Shown: one piece after another, positions 5,430-6,438 of the stretch | Layout of the letters: the number at the start of each line of letters is the position of its first letter | Position numbering within the stretch: the stretch's first letter is position 1 | Assembly: GCA_039812845.1 (NCBI GenBank) | Contig: JBDIBK010000189.1 | Span: 1 to 6,438, forward strand | Source: JACTMJ01 sp039812845 | GTDB lineage: Bacteria; Acidobacteriota; Terriglobia; Bryobacterales; Bryobacteraceae | DNA: 6,438 bases | Direction: 5' to 3' | Made by a program: the position numbers and the translations under genes | Notes under the pieces: generated by a model | The model's input: only the letters and a program-made list of their open reading frames with translations | Database searches by the model: none | What the model was told of the DNA's origin: nothing

Positions 5430-6424
5430 GCGAGGCATCGAAGCCTCTGGCGCGGGAGGAATTGGCGCGCCTGCGGCGGAACCCGCGCGCGCTCACCATC
5501 GGCAACTTCGACGGCGTCCATCGCGGCCATCAGGTCCTGCTTGAGGCTCTGGACGCCTGCGCCAGCCGGACCGGGCTTTCCCGCTGCGCCGTCACGTTCT
5601 ACCCCCACCCGGCCACCGTCGTCGCGCCGGAGCGCGCACCTCGCCTGCTCATGAGCCTCGAAGACCGGGTTGCCCTGCTCCGGCGTTTCGGCGCGGAGGA
5701 GATCGTCGTGCTTCGCTTCGACGAATCCCTGGCCCGCATGGACGCCGCCGCCTTCGCCTCGGAGATTCTGGCCCAATCGCTGGACGCGCGGCACGTGGTG
5801 ATCGGGGAGAACTTCCGCTTCGGCAATCGGCAGTCCGGCAATGCCGCGCTGCTCCGCCAACTGGGTGCGGATCTGAATTTCACCGTGGACTCCGTGCCTC
5901 TGGCCCATTGGCGCGGCATGCCCGTAAGCAGTTCGGAGATCCGCCGCCTGCTGCTCGATGGCAAAGCGGCCCGCGCCGCGCGGTTGCTCGGACGTCCTCA
6001 CTCGATCAAGGGTGCGATTGTCAGCGGCCGGGGCGTCGGCTCAAAGCAAACCGTCCCCACGCTCAACCTCGCCGAAGTCGAGGAAGTCGTCCCGGCGAAC
6101 GGCGTTTACGTCACCCGCGCGTATGACGCGGAGCACGGCATCGCCTGCCCCTCCATCACCAATATCGGCGTCCGCCCCACCTTCGACGATGGCCATCCCG
6201 AGCGCAGCATCGAGACGTACCTGCTCGGGCCGCTGCTCGCGGAGCCAGCTCGCATCGAACTCCAATTTCTCCATTGGATTCGCGCGGAGCGCAAGTTCGA
6301 CACCCCGGAACTCCTGCGCGCGCAGATCCTCCGCGATGTCGCTCGCGCACAGGCCTGCCACCGGCGTCTGATGAAATGGACTCTGGGCGGCAATTTTCCC
6401 TGGAACCTCACCGGCACGCGCTGA
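5426..6424 (+). CDS. ribF: Bifunctional riboflavin kinase / FAD synthetase
   Basis: A 332-aa protein, close to the usual 300-340. It phosphorylates riboflavin to FMN and adenylylates FMN to FAD. The N-terminal nucleotidyltransferase domain shows LTIGNFDGVHRGH (23-35), VTFYPHP (56-62), GENFRFG (127-133) and SSSEIRRLL (168-176). The C-terminal flavokinase domain shows GRGVGSKQTVPTLNL (201-215, a variant of GRxLGFPTANL), NGVYVT (225-230), TNIGVRPTF (245-253) and SIETYLL (261-267) with the probable catalytic Glu263. The usual HLLDFxxDLYG that follows is replaced by YLLGPLLAEPARIEL, so this segment is divergent, but the KFDTPELLRAQILRDV helix is intact. The start ATG overlaps the upstream stop, which fixes it. 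It is the last gene visible in the run; 14 bases remain after its stop. Confidence 0.97.
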   Translation: MSEASKPLAREELARLRRNPRALTIGNFDGVHRGHQVLLEALDACASRTGLSRCAVTFYPHPATVVAPERAPRLLMSLEDRVALLRRFGAEEIVVLRFDESLARMDAAAFASEILAQSLDARHVVIGENFRFGNRQSGNAALLRQLGADLNFTVDSVPLAHWRGMPVSSSEIRRLLLDGKAARAARLLGRPHSIKGAIVSGRGVGSKQTVPTLNLAEVEEVVPANGVYVTRAYDAEHGIACPSITNIGVRPTFDDGHPERSIETYLLGPLLAEPARIELQFLHWIRAERKFDTPELLRAQILRDVARAQACHRRLMKWTLGGNFPWNLTGTR

Positions 6425-6438
6425 ACCCGCCGGCTTCG

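Noticed and set aside
4365..5438. A 357-codon minus-strand open frame opposite the DUF1844 and PhnP-like genes
   Set aside because: It covers two real genes in antisense and shows no family features.

Overview
The window looks like chromosomal DNA of a GC-rich soil-type bacterium. The mix of genes (a DUF1844 protein, a PhnP-like hydrolase and ribF in one tight run, plus a cobalamin-domain radical SAM enzyme and a soluble P450) suggests an Acidobacteriota member of the Solibacter/Bryobacter kind. That placement is inferred from gene content only; no marker gene is present.

Positions 1-311 (+) hold the 3' end of a SAM-dependent methyltransferase related to arsenite methyltransferases. Its frame is interrupted by one TGA (165-167) and then continues for 47 well-conserved codons to a normal stop. 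The TGA sits exactly where the family has its conserved Cys (the GC[IV]AGA motif). It is followed by a 7-bp hairpin with a GGUC apical loop about 21 nt downstream, the geometry and loop of a bacterial SECIS element. The most likely reading is a selenocysteine-containing methyltransferase, and this is the most interesting item in the window.

Positions 354-3464 lie on the minus strand. A 607-aa radical SAM protein with an N-terminal cobalamin-binding-like domain is followed, after about 108 nt, by a soluble cytochrome P450. They may be co-transcribed and act in one unidentified modification or biosynthetic pathway. The P450 stop converges on the methyltransferase stop with 42 nt between them. 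A strong inverted repeat lies directly in front of the radical SAM start codon and could mask its ribosome binding site.

Positions 3615-6424 lie on the plus strand. First comes an unrecognised four-helix membrane protein, then a tight three-gene run: a DUF1844 protein, a PhnP-like metallo-beta-lactamase-fold phosphodiesterase, and ribF (riboflavin kinase/FAD synthetase). The last two overlap by ATGA. RibF is housekeeping cofactor synthesis; the functional link to the two genes before it is not known.

No tRNA, rRNA, CRISPR array, insertion sequence or phage gene was seen.
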